From: Paraconiothyrium sp. Pb-2020
Taxonomy: Eukaryota; Ascomycota; Dothideomycetes; Pleosporales; Didymosphaeriaceae
Assembly: GCA_022419385.1 (NCBI GenBank)
Contig: JAJUBI010000002.1
Location: 4,774,001-4,838,000 of the forward strand
Length of the DNA: 64,000 nucleotides
Reading direction: 5' to 3'
A program made the translations under genes and the position numbers. Shown in pieces: positions 43,146 through 54,432 of this stretch. Each line of letters opens with the position of its first letter. Positions within the stretch are counted from its first letter, which is position 1. Under the pieces are notes generated by a model. The model was given only the letters and a program-made list of their open reading frames with translations. It had not been told where the DNA came from and searched no databases.

Positions 43146-43528
43146 ATGCCACCCCAACCGCCCGACGGCCTCTCAGAGCCCGATCCGTATGTCTACCATC
43201 ACACCTCCACACCCCTCTTGAGCTATACCCGAACTCTCTTTCCTAAGACATTCACCATCCGCTTTCCCCCCAACAAACGCAGTAGTACTAATAATTGCAC
43301 GGATCATACATCCCTGTCGACGAAGACAACCACATTTCCGCACTCATCATCGCGGGCATTGTGTTCGGTGCTATAGTGGCTGTGTTGTTATGTGCCGTTT
43401 TGTACGTTGTGTGGAGCGGGGCGCTGGCGTGGGAGAGAGGGGGATTGACGTGGAGGGGAGAGAGGTGTGGTTTTTGGAGGAAGTATAGGCGCGCGGAGCG
43501 CGGTGATAGGGAAAGAGATAGGGGGTAG
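43146..43528 (+). CDS. Possible small single-pass membrane protein, splice structure unresolved
   Basis: A short Pro-rich start (MPPQPPDGLSEPDP, 43146-43186) ends at a good GTATGT donor. From about 43301 a second open segment encodes GSYIPVDEDNH, a strong membrane helix (ISALIIAGIVFGAIVAVLLC) and a basic tail to the stop at 43528. A consensus branch point TACTAAT lies about 15 bp before this segment, but no AG acceptor exists between it and GSYIP; the sequence reads ATTGCAC. A lost or mutated acceptor, or one missing G, would explain this. I do not recognise the family. The gene model is tentative. Confidence 0.35.
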
Positions 43529-43817
43529 TCATGTACACGTGGGACCAGAGAGGGGGCTTGCATTGAATACTGTTTCCATTGTGGTAATGTGTACTCGAGT
43601 GGAAACTGGCGCGCGGCCCAAGCGATGATGGCTCGCTGGCGTGAAGACCAGTCTTATCTCGCTATCTTACAAGGTTATGGATGCGAGGATGAGCGCTGCG
43701 ACGGTGGATGTCCGCTTGATGCGGCTGCAAGCGTCTTCTCTGGCTTAGACGTCCTTAGCATATAGCCATACTGTACTGAATGTATCTGGATCTTCTTTTT
43801 TTCAATGCTGATCCTCT
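43529..43817. other. Intergenic
   Basis: The 290 bp before the 3' end of the exosome gene. Nothing recognised. Confidence 0.4.
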
Positions 43818-44834
43818 TCACCCGCCCATCTCCAAGCGACCCAGGACTGCTTCCACAACTCCTTTTGCGCCTCCAGCTCGATCCGCATTTCCCATGACCT
43901 TCTCCTCGGCCTCTAGATCCACGGCACCCTCGTACACACGTACAATCATATCTTCGTCGACGCGCCGTCCGCAAGCCACGAGCCCCTTGATCAACGTGCT
44001 GACCCTCGTGATCTCTCGCGCAACCCCGGGTTCAATCTCATCGTTTTGACTGGAATAAAGGGTCTCCGACACGCCCTGTTCCAGAGATGTAATGCTAACG
44101 TCCTTCTCATCTTGCTTCGACTTGTTGTGCGCAGACACAAAGATGTACCCATTAACACCCAACACAACATCGATCTCACCAGCCGAAGTCTGCAAGGTGA
44201 ACGTCTGCCTCTTGCTCCTCACCACACCTCCTCTCCTTGACAAGATCCCGCCACCCGCCCCGCTGAGGCTAGTGAACAGCCCGTTCCTCAGCTTTCCATA
44301 TTTCAGACTCCTCGTGTGCAAACTCGCCGTGTTATCCCCATGTAGACTCTGCACCTCCGCGACCAACAAATCGCCCTCGCTGAAGAACGTCCGGATGTTG
44401 AGTTCATCTACCGCCGTCCTTCTCCGCAGAATACCGCCGGGCAGGTTGATCGCGCTCAGCGGCAGACTCGCGAGCATGGGTGCCGCAATGTCCACCGTCC
44501 ACTTCTTTGTCTGGACCGAGACAATGCGGCCGACGACGAGGTCACCAATCTCGGGCTGGTAGCGTGCGCGGAGAGGCTGGACGGAGAGTAGCTTGTTGGT
44601 TTTGTGTAGGTGCCCGGCGACAGTAGAGATGATGGTAGTGGTGTCGATGGGGACGTAGGTGCCATGGCCACGCATCCATTGCGGGTCTGATGTTATAGTT
44701 TCGCCGGGCGTTACGATCGAGGTTGCGCTCTGAACTGGGAGGCCGTCGTCGTCGCTCATATCTTCGTCCGAATCGTCATGCTTGAGATGCGCGGTTGCGA
44801 TCGGCGCGGATGGTGGGAGGATTGTGATGGGCAT
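43818..44834 (-). CDS. RRP4: Exosome complex subunit Rrp4, 339 aa
   Basis: This is the RNA-binding cap subunit of the nuclear and cytoplasmic exosome, which degrades and processes RNA 3' to 5'. The sequence shows an N-terminal acidic stretch, TPGETITSDPQWMRGHGTY (the Rrp4 signature before the S1 domain), then GDLVVGRIVSVQTKKWTVDI and LPLSAINLPGG of the S1 domain. A KH-like part follows with GEIDVVLGVNGYIFVS. Intronless. The frame is open upstream to 45071, but the extension is Pro/Arg-rich with no family resemblance. ATG 44834 (MPITILPPSAP) gives the usual fungal N-terminus. It is divergent from the PLD-family gene with 471 bp between starts. Confidence 0.92.
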   Translation of the reverse strand: MPITILPPSAPIATAHLKHDDSDEDMSDDDGLPVQSATSIVTPGETITSDPQWMRGHGTYVPIDTTTIISTVAGHLHKTNKLLSVQPLRARYQPEIGDLVVGRIVSVQTKKWTVDIAAPMLASLPLSAINLPGGILRRRTAVDELNIRTFFSEGDLLVAEVQSLHGDNTASLHTRSLKYGKLRNGLFTSLSGAGGGILSRRGGVVRSKRQTFTLQTSAGEIDVVLGVNGYIFVSAHNKSKQDEKDVSITSLEQGVSETLYSSQNDEIEPGVAREITRVSTLIKGLVACGRRVDEDMIVRVYEGAVDLEAEEKVMGNADRAGGAKGVVEAVLGRLEMGG

Positions 44835-45305
44835 TGTGGGCGGTGGCGCTGCTGTACGCGCAGGAGATTTGTGTGGTGGGCGAGCGTGCCACTTCAGGTA
44901 TCTGTCAAATGGTGGAGTTGTGTATACAAAGGCGAGATGCGCGTGAAGACGGTCGGGTTGCAGCTCTCGAAATTTTGGCGGGTTGCCTTTGGTACAAGCT
45001 ACCCTTGCGCGCTTCGCGCGGAAAGAGCCTAGTGCAAAGGGCGGGCGCAATGGAGGTCCGGCATCAGCCACCCTTATTCAACGTCATCTCATCCAGCTTC
45101 AACTCCAATCATCCCCGATCAATATCAGGTGACACATCAGCGCTTGAAGACTGCAGTAGAAACATCAACAAACTCCCATAATTGTTGTCTGAATTGCAGA
45201 GTACCTCCTGACCCTGCACTGGGCAGTATATATGAGCTGGGCATCCCTAGACTCACCTGCTTCAGTAGGATTGTCATAAGCTTGCAGATTCTATATTGAG
45301 TACTA
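44835..45305. other. Divergent promoter region, RRP4 and PLD-family gene
   Basis: 471 bp between start codons. It includes the upstream open extension of the Rrp4 frame, judged non-coding. No TATA box on the RRP4 side. A TATATAT stretch sits near 45228, about 75 bp before the PLD-family start. Confidence 0.5.
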
Positions 45306-46844
45306 ATGGAATCTACCAGGCAACAACCTCTTCCATGGTCCTCGGTCTTGAGGTATTTCGGAATTGAGGATAGCATGCCACCACCCACACCGATTCCTAA
45401 TCCATCACCATTCCAAGAGCCATTTATCAGAGTTCTCGATGAGGCAGCGCTCATCAACCATGAAGATGACCCAAACTACTACGCCAAGTACCCGCGATCC
45501 CTGCTATCTGAGTCTACTGTAGACTCATTCATGACTGGGACTGGAGATGCCATTTATCGATCGCTTACACCGCTTTTGGAGGCAACGAACCATGAGCTCA
45601 TTCTCGTGACCTGTTTCTGGGCCCGTTCCTCCACTCTTGAAACGCTGAATGCGCTGTTGCGAAAGCTGTCCGAAAAGGCGATACGGCGCGGCACAGACAA
45701 GATCAGAGTACGCCTATGTTTCTCGTCCTCGTCGCTCTTCCAGAAGTTGTTCCATACGCAGTCTATATCGGGCCGCATATACCACACGGGTTCATGGACC
45801 AAGCAATTTGGATTACCAGACCCGAGCGAACTTGGCGGACTTGATCTCCAGATCAAGTCTATATTCATACTCCCTTTCTCCGTCATGCACCCAAAGCTCA
45901 TGATCATTGATCGCAGAGCTGTCGTGTTACCTTCCTGCAACATCAGCTGGGAAGAATGGTTCGAAGGCGCTATAACATTTACGGGGTCTATTGTTGATGA
46001 GTTCGTCAAGTTCTACAAACATTTCTGGTTACGAACGGACATGCCTGACCTCCCCGCATCAACGTCGTATGACTCTAGTCCCTGGCGGGCTGACACCGCA
46101 GTCACGCAGGTTCTCAACCATGGCCACATCGTCACGCACTTCTCCACCGCATCGAAACTCTCAACTTACTCTAAAATCCCAACAATCTTCCTCCCCTCCC
46201 CTCACCGACGAAATCCACGTTTCCAACCTTTTGCCTCATCCTCCGCGATCTCCGCGCCTCCAACCCCACTCAACGCCTTTGTCCTCACACTGCTAGCCAA
46301 AGCGGAGAGAATCATACGCATACAATCTCCAAACCTTACCGCGGCGCCCGTCCTTAGCTCTATACTGAAAGCTTTAGAGCGAGGCATAGACGTGCAGATC
46401 CTGACCTCGGAAAGACTCATGATACTAGAGCAGCTTGTCACAGCCGGCACTACAACCTCCCGCTGCGTCAAGACACTCATCAAGCGGTACAAGAAAATTG
46501 CGCGAAGCACAGTAGCGGAACAACGCCGTCCTGCGACTGATGAGGAAGCCGCTATCTCTCCTCCCCGGCTTGGCCGCCTTCATATCTCGTACTTCGAGCC
46601 CATTGGCGGACTCAAAGGGCGTGGCAAAGAAGGCCGTGAACCGCAGCAAAGCCATCTGAAGATGACGATCGCAGACGGTGAAGTTGTGGTGTTGGGGTCT
46701 GGGAATCTCGATCGCGCGAGTTGGTTTACGAGTCAGGAACTGGGTGTGGCGTTCTTTGATAAAGGGCTTGTACAACAGGTGGAAAGTGTATTGGATCAGG
46801 CAATGGAGGGGAGAGCGAGGGTTGTGTTTGACAGCGCAGCGTGA
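45306..46844 (+). CDS. Phospholipase D-like phosphodiesterase family protein, 512 aa
   Basis: A single exon encoding a two-HKD protein. The first HxKxxxxD motif is MHPKLMIIDRRAVVLPSCN (about residues 195-213), followed by SWEEWFEG. The second is SHLKMTIADGEVVVLGSGN (about 449-467), followed by LDRASW and QELGVAFFD. Both motifs keep His, Lys and Asp, so the pair should form an active site. The family covers phospholipases, cardiolipin synthases, nucleases and related phosphodiesterases. No PX, PH or signal sequence is seen, so the substrate is open. Length and motif spacing fit uncharacterised fungal PLD-like proteins. Confidence 0.88.
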   Translation: MESTRQQPLPWSSVLRYFGIEDSMPPPTPIPNPSPFQEPFIRVLDEAALINHEDDPNYYAKYPRSLLSESTVDSFMTGTGDAIYRSLTPLLEATNHELILVTCFWARSSTLETLNALLRKLSEKAIRRGTDKIRVRLCFSSSSLFQKLFHTQSISGRIYHTGSWTKQFGLPDPSELGGLDLQIKSIFILPFSVMHPKLMIIDRRAVVLPSCNISWEEWFEGAITFTGSIVDEFVKFYKHFWLRTDMPDLPASTSYDSSPWRADTAVTQVLNHGHIVTHFSTASKLSTYSKIPTIFLPSPHRRNPRFQPFASSSAISAPPTPLNAFVLTLLAKAERIIRIQSPNLTAAPVLSSILKALERGIDVQILTSERLMILEQLVTAGTTTSRCVKTLIKRYKKIARSTVAEQRRPATDEEAAISPPRLGRLHISYFEPIGGLKGRGKEGREPQQSHLKMTIADGEVVVLGSGNLDRASWFTSQELGVAFFDKGLVQQVESVLDQAMEGRARVVFDSAA

Positions 46845-47626
46845 ATGGAGCTACGTTTGGTTTGATCATAGGAAGAAGCACCAATGCGGAACTAGTGATT
46901 GACGGTGTATGTTCTGTCAACACCCGTAATCTTATTTTTGTGGAAGATGTGAATGTCCTCACCAATGAAGAGCTGCGTAGATGAGCATTGTGCAAGACAA
47001 TAGAATATGGACGGGTAGGGTTTCGCATGAATTGGAATCAAGCACTCGTGAACACTGTTCAACGCTAGAGAATGCAGTGCAGTGCGGCTGTCGCGAAGTG
47101 CCGTCCTCAACTCAACAGTGATTTAGCCAACGAAGTAATCCCCGATATCTCTACAATAGCATGCTTCGTAATTAATGTGGTTCTCGTCCATGTTAAGAAT
47201 GCAGTGCGCTGCATAGGAAAGCATGGGTAGTAATCAACAGCATCCTGACTCTGCATATGTACCCAGCTGGGCGGCACATCCTAACCGAATAAAGCTTCTT
47301 ACCACCTGGGTACGTAGGTCAGTAAAACGCATCTAGCGTAGAAGTGATCTTGCCAAGGGCCATGAGCGGTACGATAGGATGTTCAAAGTGTCGTGGACAG
47401 GTCCACGGTGATGCCGTGGATCCTGGGGGATCTCGATTCGCGACCGCGCCTTCCGCTCTTTACGTATTGCTGTAGCTAGATGCGCAACGCAAATTTTAGA
47501 TGTTTCGGTATCGGCAGGTTCCGCTCGGTCATGTCTCGGATCTGGGACTGCGGAAGGTGCCCGACACAGTAACGGGTTCAAGCGCAAGGTCGATAGATTG
47601 CCAAACGTTGGTTTGAAACATTGTGT
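46845..47626. other. Intergenic between convergent genes
   Basis: About 780 bp. Only short ORFs. A short inverted repeat around GTGGACAGGTCCACGG (47390-47406) is visible and unexplained. No tRNA found. Confidence 0.45.
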
Positions 47627-48642
47627 TCAGACTGACGAGTTCAGCCTACGGACAATCTCATCAAGAACGAGATCTTCGTGGCGACTGCCCTGCGCAGGAG
47701 CCTTAGGATAGCCTCTTCCAGTACTGCCGCTAAAAAAACGGACAAGTTTAGACCAGATATAGTAGTCAGCATGCAAGTAGGCGTAGAGCGCTCCGAAAGC
47801 GGCACCGGCCAGATGGGCCTAATGGGTTCATTAGCTATGGTAAGTTCCATGGATTTTCAGTAGCTTACAGCGAACCCAATAGCTTCATCGCTGTATAACA
47901 ATCCGTTCAGATCATTAGCAACTTGCCATCCTAACGTTGAGGCAGATAGCAGAAATGAGGGTGAAGTCCAAGGCTGCGCGAAGCAAGACGCGGCGAAAAC
48001 AGCCATCGCAACTCCGCTGGCGCCCAAGCTGAGTGGCATCCTCAGGTTGAAGCGAGAACTCCATGATCGAGTCCATCTAATATATGAGACGGCGCGTTGT
48101 GCGTATGAGCTAAAAATAGCCGCGGACACATAGAAGGCGATGAATTGGTAAGGACTTTGGCCGCAAACCTGAAGCAGATGTGGTACTTCAGGAAGTAACG
48201 AAGCCATGTTCGCGGAGAGATGGTTGATGTCTGTATGACAGAAGGCACAAGTCAAGAGTGTCCAAGTCCCACGAGGTGTGTCTGCCAATCTCAAGACGTT
48301 GCGAACATCGCGCTGGCAGTAAAGGAAAACCGAGAGATTGAGGCCGACCACTGTCAGCGACAGACCTCTGTGGGCAACGAGTGGCGTCGAACGACGTAGA
48401 ACATATTGTCTTCTCTTTTCTCTTAGACTGAGAGCATAGGAACCTTCGGTGAGACGATTATGCATTCCTTCCATAGCGGCAAGCCCAAGATAGGCTGTGG
48501 TAGATGCACTGAGCGCCCATAGCCCGGGCTTCCATAACGCGATAGCGGGTGCGGGTTGCGGTGGAGTTTCGTTCAGGAGCCATGCGGCCCCGATAACCGG
48601 GGCCATCCACCACATTATATCGTTCTGTTGAGATGAGAACAA
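47627..48642 (-). CDS. Rhomboid intramembrane serine protease, 321 aa, 2 exons (N-terminus uncertain)
   Basis: Exons are 47869-48642 and 47627-47818, phase 0. The rhomboid core is clear: CHTDINHLSANM in the second helix (about residues 134-145), the nucleophile motif LGASGVAMAVFAA (catalytic Ser about 208), and the catalytic His in AHLAGAAFGALYAY (His about 260). That His is encoded only by the second exon. Six to seven membrane helices are predicted. The architecture, with an extra helix and basic loop before the core, resembles mitochondrial PARL/Pcp1-type enzymes, which process dynamin-like or quality-control proteins of the inner membrane. The N-terminus is uncertain: MFSSQQNDIMWW has no classical presequence, and an AACAG acceptor just upstream could indicate a further 5' exon. 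Confidence 0.85.
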
Positions 48643-49352
48643 ATGACGCGTCGTGACACTTGATGAGTAGATGCGTGGAAAATGTGGTCTTGGAGAGCAT
48701 TGATTGACCTAGCTTCATTTGATATAGCGCCATACTAACCCGATTTAGCCTTCAGAACGCCTTCATTGGCTGAAACTTTTACATAGAGAGAGAGGGCATT
48801 GAGGAACACTTGTAAAGCACCATTATTTTGGATGTTGGTGCCTTTTGGTGGGCCTAGATGGAACAAAGGCATTTTGCGATGGAAGACTATGCAGTATGCA
48901 AAAAGCCCTGATGTCGTTCAAGGAAAAAGATAGCGAGTAGCTGGAGTTCAGATGTCCGGGGCATGCATCATCCAGCACAACGATGGGAAGGCAACGTTCC
49001 GAGACCAAGCGAACATTTCGGAAAGACAGTAAGCTGGCAATCTAAGCAAGAAATGAAGGACTGACTCTTAGCACTCGAGAGGCCCTTGAGAGGTTCATCC
49101 GGGATGTCGGGCAACAAGAACAGCCAATAACAAATCGTTCCGAGTCTCAATAGCCAATGACCATCAGTTCCGAACGCCCTCCGAGCGAAAGGTAACGCCA
49201 TCGCGACGCTCCCCGAGCAGCATACATACAGCGGCGATTAAAGTGCCGTACATGCCTGCCTCTCACGTCGTTCATACGCTGCTACAATTGCACGATCTTT
49301 CTATCTCGTCGTCTGGACGTGTTCTCATTCATACTGCCAATCTTTTTTCGAT
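48643..49352. other. Divergent intergenic region
   Basis: 710 bp between the rhomboid and transporter genes. It may hold a short first exon of the rhomboid gene. No other feature seen. Confidence 0.45.
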
Positions 49353-51053
49353 ATGGCGGGTCAAGATAGATTAATAACAGAGATGGATGGCCGGAGAGGG
49401 CCTGTCTTCATAGAGGTATCGAATGAATCCGTTGCATTCGATGATATCACGACGCATGTTCGAGCGCCCTCAAGCAAACAACCCGCTAGCACAAAGATCC
49501 TTGGAACTGCTCTTTCTGGATCTCAAGGTCCCGGTCGGCGTGCGCATGATGTGGACTCTCGGAATACTTACCAAGGATCCGGGACAGATGCCGACCCGTT
49601 TCTCGTTGAATTCCGCCATAACGATCCCGACAATCCAAGGAACTTCTCTCCAGCCAAAAAATGGTACATCGTCTTGGTGGTCACTATGTCCGTATTTGCG
49701 GTGACCATGACATCCGCTGCATACTCTGGCTCCGCCGTCGAGATCCTCGCGGAATTTAGCTGCAGCCAGGAAGTTTACGCCCTCGGCCTTGCACTCTTCG
49801 TGCTGGGCTTTGCAGTTGGACCACCACTTTGGGCGCCGCTGTCTGAATTGTACGGTCGAACGATATGGTACACAACTACACATGCCGTCATGGTGGCATT
49901 CGTCGCCGGATGCGCAGGGGCCAAATCCATAGGCTCGCTGCTTGTGTTTAGATTTTTCGCAGGCGCCTTTGGAGCTTCCCCATTGACGAACTCAGGAGGG
50001 TTCATCGCGGATATGTTTGGACCCGATGAGAGGGGTGTTGCGATGTCTCTCTTCTCCACGGCGCCATTCCTTGGACCGCTCCTCGGCCCGATTGTGGGAG
50101 GCTTTATCAGCGAAACGATCGGATGGAGATGGGTACAAGGTGTGATGGCCATATATATCGGGGTTGTTTGGATCATTGGGGCTTTCACATTGACAGAGAC
50201 ATACGGCCCGGTCATCCTTCAACGGAAAGCAAAGCGATTGTCGAAAGATACCGGGATGAAACACATCAGCATCCTCGCGAAAGACAATGGACCGGCTTCT
50301 GTTACTGAAGTTTTTGCCAAAGCATTACGGCGTCCTTGGGTGCTCTTATTCAGGGAGCCGATCGTATTGGTCGCATCGACATATCTAGCAATACTCTACG
50401 GCACATTGTACATGCTCATGGGCGCCTTTCCAATCATGTATCAACACCTACGAGGCTGGGACGAAGGTATCGGCGGGCTAGCTTTCCTGGGTGTCGCTGT
50501 TGGCTGCTTGGTTGCTCTTGTGTACATCATTAGGGACAACAACCGGTACAAAGCTCATGGGATTAAGGCAACCCCTGAGACTCGCCTGCCTCCAGCAATC
50601 ATAGGCGGCGTCGTACTACCGATCAGCATGTTCGCTTTTGCCTGGACAAGCTTTCCTAGTATCCACTGGTCCGCAAGTATTATCCTTTCTTCCGGATTTG
50701 GATTTGGCATGGTCCTTATCTTCATCTCTATACTGAATTACCTTGTCGATTCGTACACCATCTATGCTGCATCGGTCATGGCTGCTACCGCAATGTTCAG
50801 GGCATTTTTTGGAGCGGCTTTTCCTCTCTTCACTACTCAAATGTACCGTAACCTCGGGATTCACTGGGCAAGTTCGCTCCCGGCATTCTTGACGTTGGTA
50901 TGCATGCCGTTTCCCCTTTTGATGTATAAATATGGAGAGACAGTTCGGCTGAAATGTAAATATTCAAAAGAGGCTGCCCTTCTCCTAGCTAGAATGGAGA
51001 GAGCCGACGAGAAAAGGGATGGGGATGACGGTAGTCTAGATCAGGGGGTATAG
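49353..51053 (+). CDS. MFS transporter, DHA1 (polyamine/drug) type, 566 aa
   Basis: Intronless. A hydrophilic N-terminus of about 100 residues leads to DPDNPRNFSPAKKWYIV, the signature before helix 1 in fungal DHA1 (Tpo/Flr-like) exporters. Twelve hydrophobic segments follow, with the motif A loop WAPLSELYGRTIWY, RFFAGAFGASPLTNSGGFIADM, the motif C-type SLFSTAPFLGPLLGPIVGGF, and a second-half NYLVDSYTIYAASVMAA. These proton-coupled exporters move drugs, polyamines or secondary metabolites across the plasma membrane. It sits tail-to-tail with a Zn2Cys6 regulator 145 bp away, a pairing often seen for efflux systems. Regulation by that neighbour is inference. Confidence 0.9.
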   Translation: MAGQDRLITEMDGRRGPVFIEVSNESVAFDDITTHVRAPSSKQPASTKILGTALSGSQGPGRRAHDVDSRNTYQGSGTDADPFLVEFRHNDPDNPRNFSPAKKWYIVLVVTMSVFAVTMTSAAYSGSAVEILAEFSCSQEVYALGLALFVLGFAVGPPLWAPLSELYGRTIWYTTTHAVMVAFVAGCAGAKSIGSLLVFRFFAGAFGASPLTNSGGFIADMFGPDERGVAMSLFSTAPFLGPLLGPIVGGFISETIGWRWVQGVMAIYIGVVWIIGAFTLTETYGPVILQRKAKRLSKDTGMKHISILAKDNGPASVTEVFAKALRRPWVLLFREPIVLVASTYLAILYGTLYMLMGAFPIMYQHLRGWDEGIGGLAFLGVAVGCLVALVYIIRDNNRYKAHGIKATPETRLPPAIIGGVVLPISMFAFAWTSFPSIHWSASIILSSGFGFGMVLIFISILNYLVDSYTIYAASVMAATAMFRAFFGAAFPLFTTQMYRNLGIHWASSLPAFLTLVCMPFPLLMYKYGETVRLKCKYSKEAALLLARMERADEKRDGDDGSLDQGV

Positions 51054-51198
51054 TCGGAACACCGCACAAAACTGAAGTAAACGATCCTGGAGACTTCGCG
51101 GAGGTTTCCAAAGTCGTATTTAATCCGAGTAAACTCCAGCAGCTATCATATAGTAAACATTGAATAGATTTGCGCTTGCTGTTGTTTTGTACCGGATT

Positions 51199-53398
51199 TT
51201 AACTGAAATCATTCACCCAGTACATGTCCTCCGGGCCAAATGCAGGGTTATTCGGATCAAAGCCGATATCTCGAAATATATCTTCCATAAAGGCGTTCGG
51301 ATGTCCATCCGGTATGGCATCGTCGCCCGACACAACTACGTTGTGCGTTTCCCAGACCTTGCTCGAGATGTTATGTAAGACTGTTATAGACTGCGGAATG
51401 AACGGACTGAGATGCTTATGCGCCTGGAGGATCGAAATAGCTCGCTCCCAAGCCTGCAATACTTCAAATTGTACTGATAGATCAGGGTGAAGCTTCGCCG
51501 CAATAAGAACAGTAGCAGCTATATGAGTGTAATAGACGCGATACCACCATGCTGGTAGCAAACTGTGACTGACTTCTTCCTTGTGATGATCGGAAATCAA
51601 TGTGATTATGGACTGTGCATTCGAAACGCAAAGGTACGCACACTCTCGCATTAGCCGAGGAGCTAAACCTTGGTCGGGGCGACTGTTCGTTGACTCGGAC
51701 GAGCCTGACAAGCAGAATCGTACGAGAAGTGGCCTAGAGAGAATCATGCGACTATGCGCAGTGCTGAAGTAAGTTAGTCAGTGTGAATTTTCCTTATAGA
51801 TGTTTGGTAGCTTGATAGGCGCAATGACTTACCGAAGACGAAGTGCGACAGCCTGTTTCTTATGACATTCATTCTTCGAGGAATGATGCGCTCCAGGTTG
51901 CAGATAAGGAGGAAGTCCTTGCTCCCACTTAGAGAGACAAGTATCAAAATGTAATGCAATTTCGCAAGCTTCTCTGTCCCTTTCCAACTTTGAGAGACCG
52001 ACTCTTTCTGCGAAATTACTCGGCGGCGACGTTTGGTCGTATAGAAGGGGTACAGCACTATTCGTTATCTCAAAAAGTTCCACCAAACTTATAAGATACT
52101 CGCTGGTGGGAGAGTTGGAAATCGTCTCGATGTCCTTGCGGCAAACGTCTATAGCTAAGAGAGCTTGAGTCTTCGGCACCAGAGCTGACCTTCCGTATGT
52201 CATTGAAAACTGTCTAGTACATGCATTAGCAATCCAAGAGGACAAATGCGTGACCACAATCCCACTTACCTGTCCAGGTAGATGCATGCCAACCATACCT
52301 GTCTTTGTCTTCTCCATTCATTGTTACAAGGCCCAGGTAATGGATCTAAACGATGCAGTCCAAGAGACTGGGCTACGAGAAACGCCAACCCGGCGATCAT
52401 ACAGGTTTGATGCGCATCATTAGCGCATTTTAGGTAAGATCCCATGAGTAAAAGGCACTGCACAAGACCAAGACATGGTTCTTCCCATATCATTGCATTA
52501 GAACGATGCAATGAATTCCAGGCCCGCTGAAAGTACGTGCTGCTGGTTTGATCTCTCTGCATCGGGTCTATTGATTCATGAAGCTGAGTGGCCAACGCGA
52601 AAACAACATTCACGATTTCGTAGAATACACGCTCATAAGCGCTATCCAAAGTCCCTGCAAAGAACGCGGCATAGCAGCTTTGAAAGTGATCTTTGTCGAG
52701 AAGTGGTTCCAGAGGATGCACATGCCGCCAGAAGATATTTACTAGCTGATCGGCATGACTTCTGGGTGGAATCACAAAATCTTGATCCCTAATTGCCGTA
52801 GTCCCACGATTGATCTGAGCTGCTGAGAAAAACGGCGCATTGGTCACCGAAGTCAATCCTGGAAAACCTCCTGCTGGTAATCCAAGTCTTGCTTCCACGG
52901 CGGCTTTCAGCTCTTTAGTGAAAGCCTGGTTGCTGACGTTTCCGTATGTATCGGTAGAAACCTGTTTTTCCCGATGATTGGAGTAGCTTGTGTCGAAATT
53001 GGGCGTCTGAGAAGATGTCGGTGTTGACGCAGTTTGTCCTCGGTCTGAAGGATGTAAACTTGAAGAAGACGACCATTCTTGATCCAGAGGTGGAGGTATG
53101 TGCAACGAATGAAGTAAGTTGTCTATATTTTGAGCCGAAACATCACTATGCTCCCGTCCGGCTAAGCCATCAGACTGAGGTTCTCGATAGTTGCAGCTTT
53201 CACGGAGAGTTTGCTTTTTGCGGCAATTTCCGCAAGCTACCGGCAGAGTATTAGACGGTCGATGAATGCAACAGCCATCTGTAGGAAGAGATACAGACCT
53301 GGTCGAACGCCGTCACATTTTACTTTTCTGCGTCGGCAAAGCTCGCATGCCACGTTGACCTTGTATCGTTTCTGCCTAAGGGACATGGGCGGCATCAT
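51199..53398 (-). CDS. Zn2Cys6 transcription factor with fungal-specific TF domain, 670 aa, 4 exons
   Basis: Exons are 53299-53398, 52270-53236, 51833-52213 and 51199-51763; every junction keeps frame. The binuclear cluster is split by intron 1: Cys 18, 21 and 28 in ACELCRRRKVKC, and Cys 35, 38 and 48 in ACGNCRKKQTLRESC. The middle fungal TF domain is typical, with the LFxxxHPLEPLLDKDHFQ-like HVHPLEPLLDKDHF, AGLAFLVAQSLGLHR, WRRQRQVWLACIYLDRQFSM across intron 2, and LRLRTAHSRMILSRPLL across intron 3. It is a nuclear regulator binding CGG-type sites. Its target is unknown; the convergent transporter is a candidate. Two adjacent ATGs (53398, 53395) are possible starts. Confidence 0.9.
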
Positions 53399-54432
53399 GG
53401 ATGCCCTCGTCGATTGAGAATTCTAGCAGCCGGAAAGTACACCGAAGAAGGATGATATATGATTCAAAGATAAATGGTGCGGGTCGTACCAGTTGACATT
53501 GTAAGTACCAGCCAGGCTGACAATGACGATCGCTTTCGGCCCGACTCTCTGCCGCTTATGGTCACGTGAGGGATTGGGTCCTCGGGGTTTCGGACAGACG
53601 AAAATCGGACGGGTCATTGCTGGTTGAGTCATCGAAGCCTACCTTCATCCGTGACTTTGACGGTCTATAGTCAGTGACATATCACAACTTCGGACCTTGA
53701 GAATGAGGTGATTACGAATTTTTGAAACCATCACCAACCTTAGAGATTTAGTTCAGGCTATGCATAATGATGACAATTCGAGTAGAATTCAAAGTCAGTG
53801 GCACGACTCAGTTGCAATTTACAGGTGTAGCCTTTTAAGTTATTCAGCCTCTTATACAACAATCGATTTAATCATATTCCAGCTTCAATTGCAAGGGGCA
53901 TTGCAGACACGTACGTTGGTAATAAATGAGCCTGAATGCATTAATACGTGAATTCAGGAGCAGAGAAAGTATAAACTGAGTAATTTGAGCGACGTCACCG
54001 TAGCGCTGCGGAGAGGAAGAGAATAATATCATTTCGAAGACATCACGCCTGTTTTGAAGAAACGTTAGGGCTACAGTCAATTACCATGGGTATTATCACT
54101 CTTACACCACAGCCCAAAAGCTATAAGGGGACGCGTTGGATTCTGCAAACACGCACATTTTTGGGGTTGTGAAAATAATCCAATTGCAACAATTGGAGAT
54201 TGATTTGTTTGTATTCTGCTAAAAGAGTGACTAAAGGCTGAGATAAAGAAACCCAGGACAAGTCGCACAATAACACGTCGCACGAGTGCGCACAGTGTTC
54301 GGCAACTGTACGGCCCACAGGCCATCATGGGCTACCTGTTGAGACTACTCCACTAACATGTCCATCTTGGCTAGCATAAAGCCCACGCCAGGATTTCAGC
54401 GCGCTTGCTACGCCCGTTGCTCGCTTCAGTGC
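53399..54432. other. AT-rich intergenic region
   Basis: 1 kb, AT-rich, especially 53750-54240. Only short ORFs with no family resemblance. It contains the upstream region of the Zn2Cys6 gene. Confidence 0.45.

Noticed and set aside
47560..47590. Second possible tRNA B-box (GGGTTCAAGCG)
   Set aside because: No stem pairing around the loop and no A-box at the right distance.
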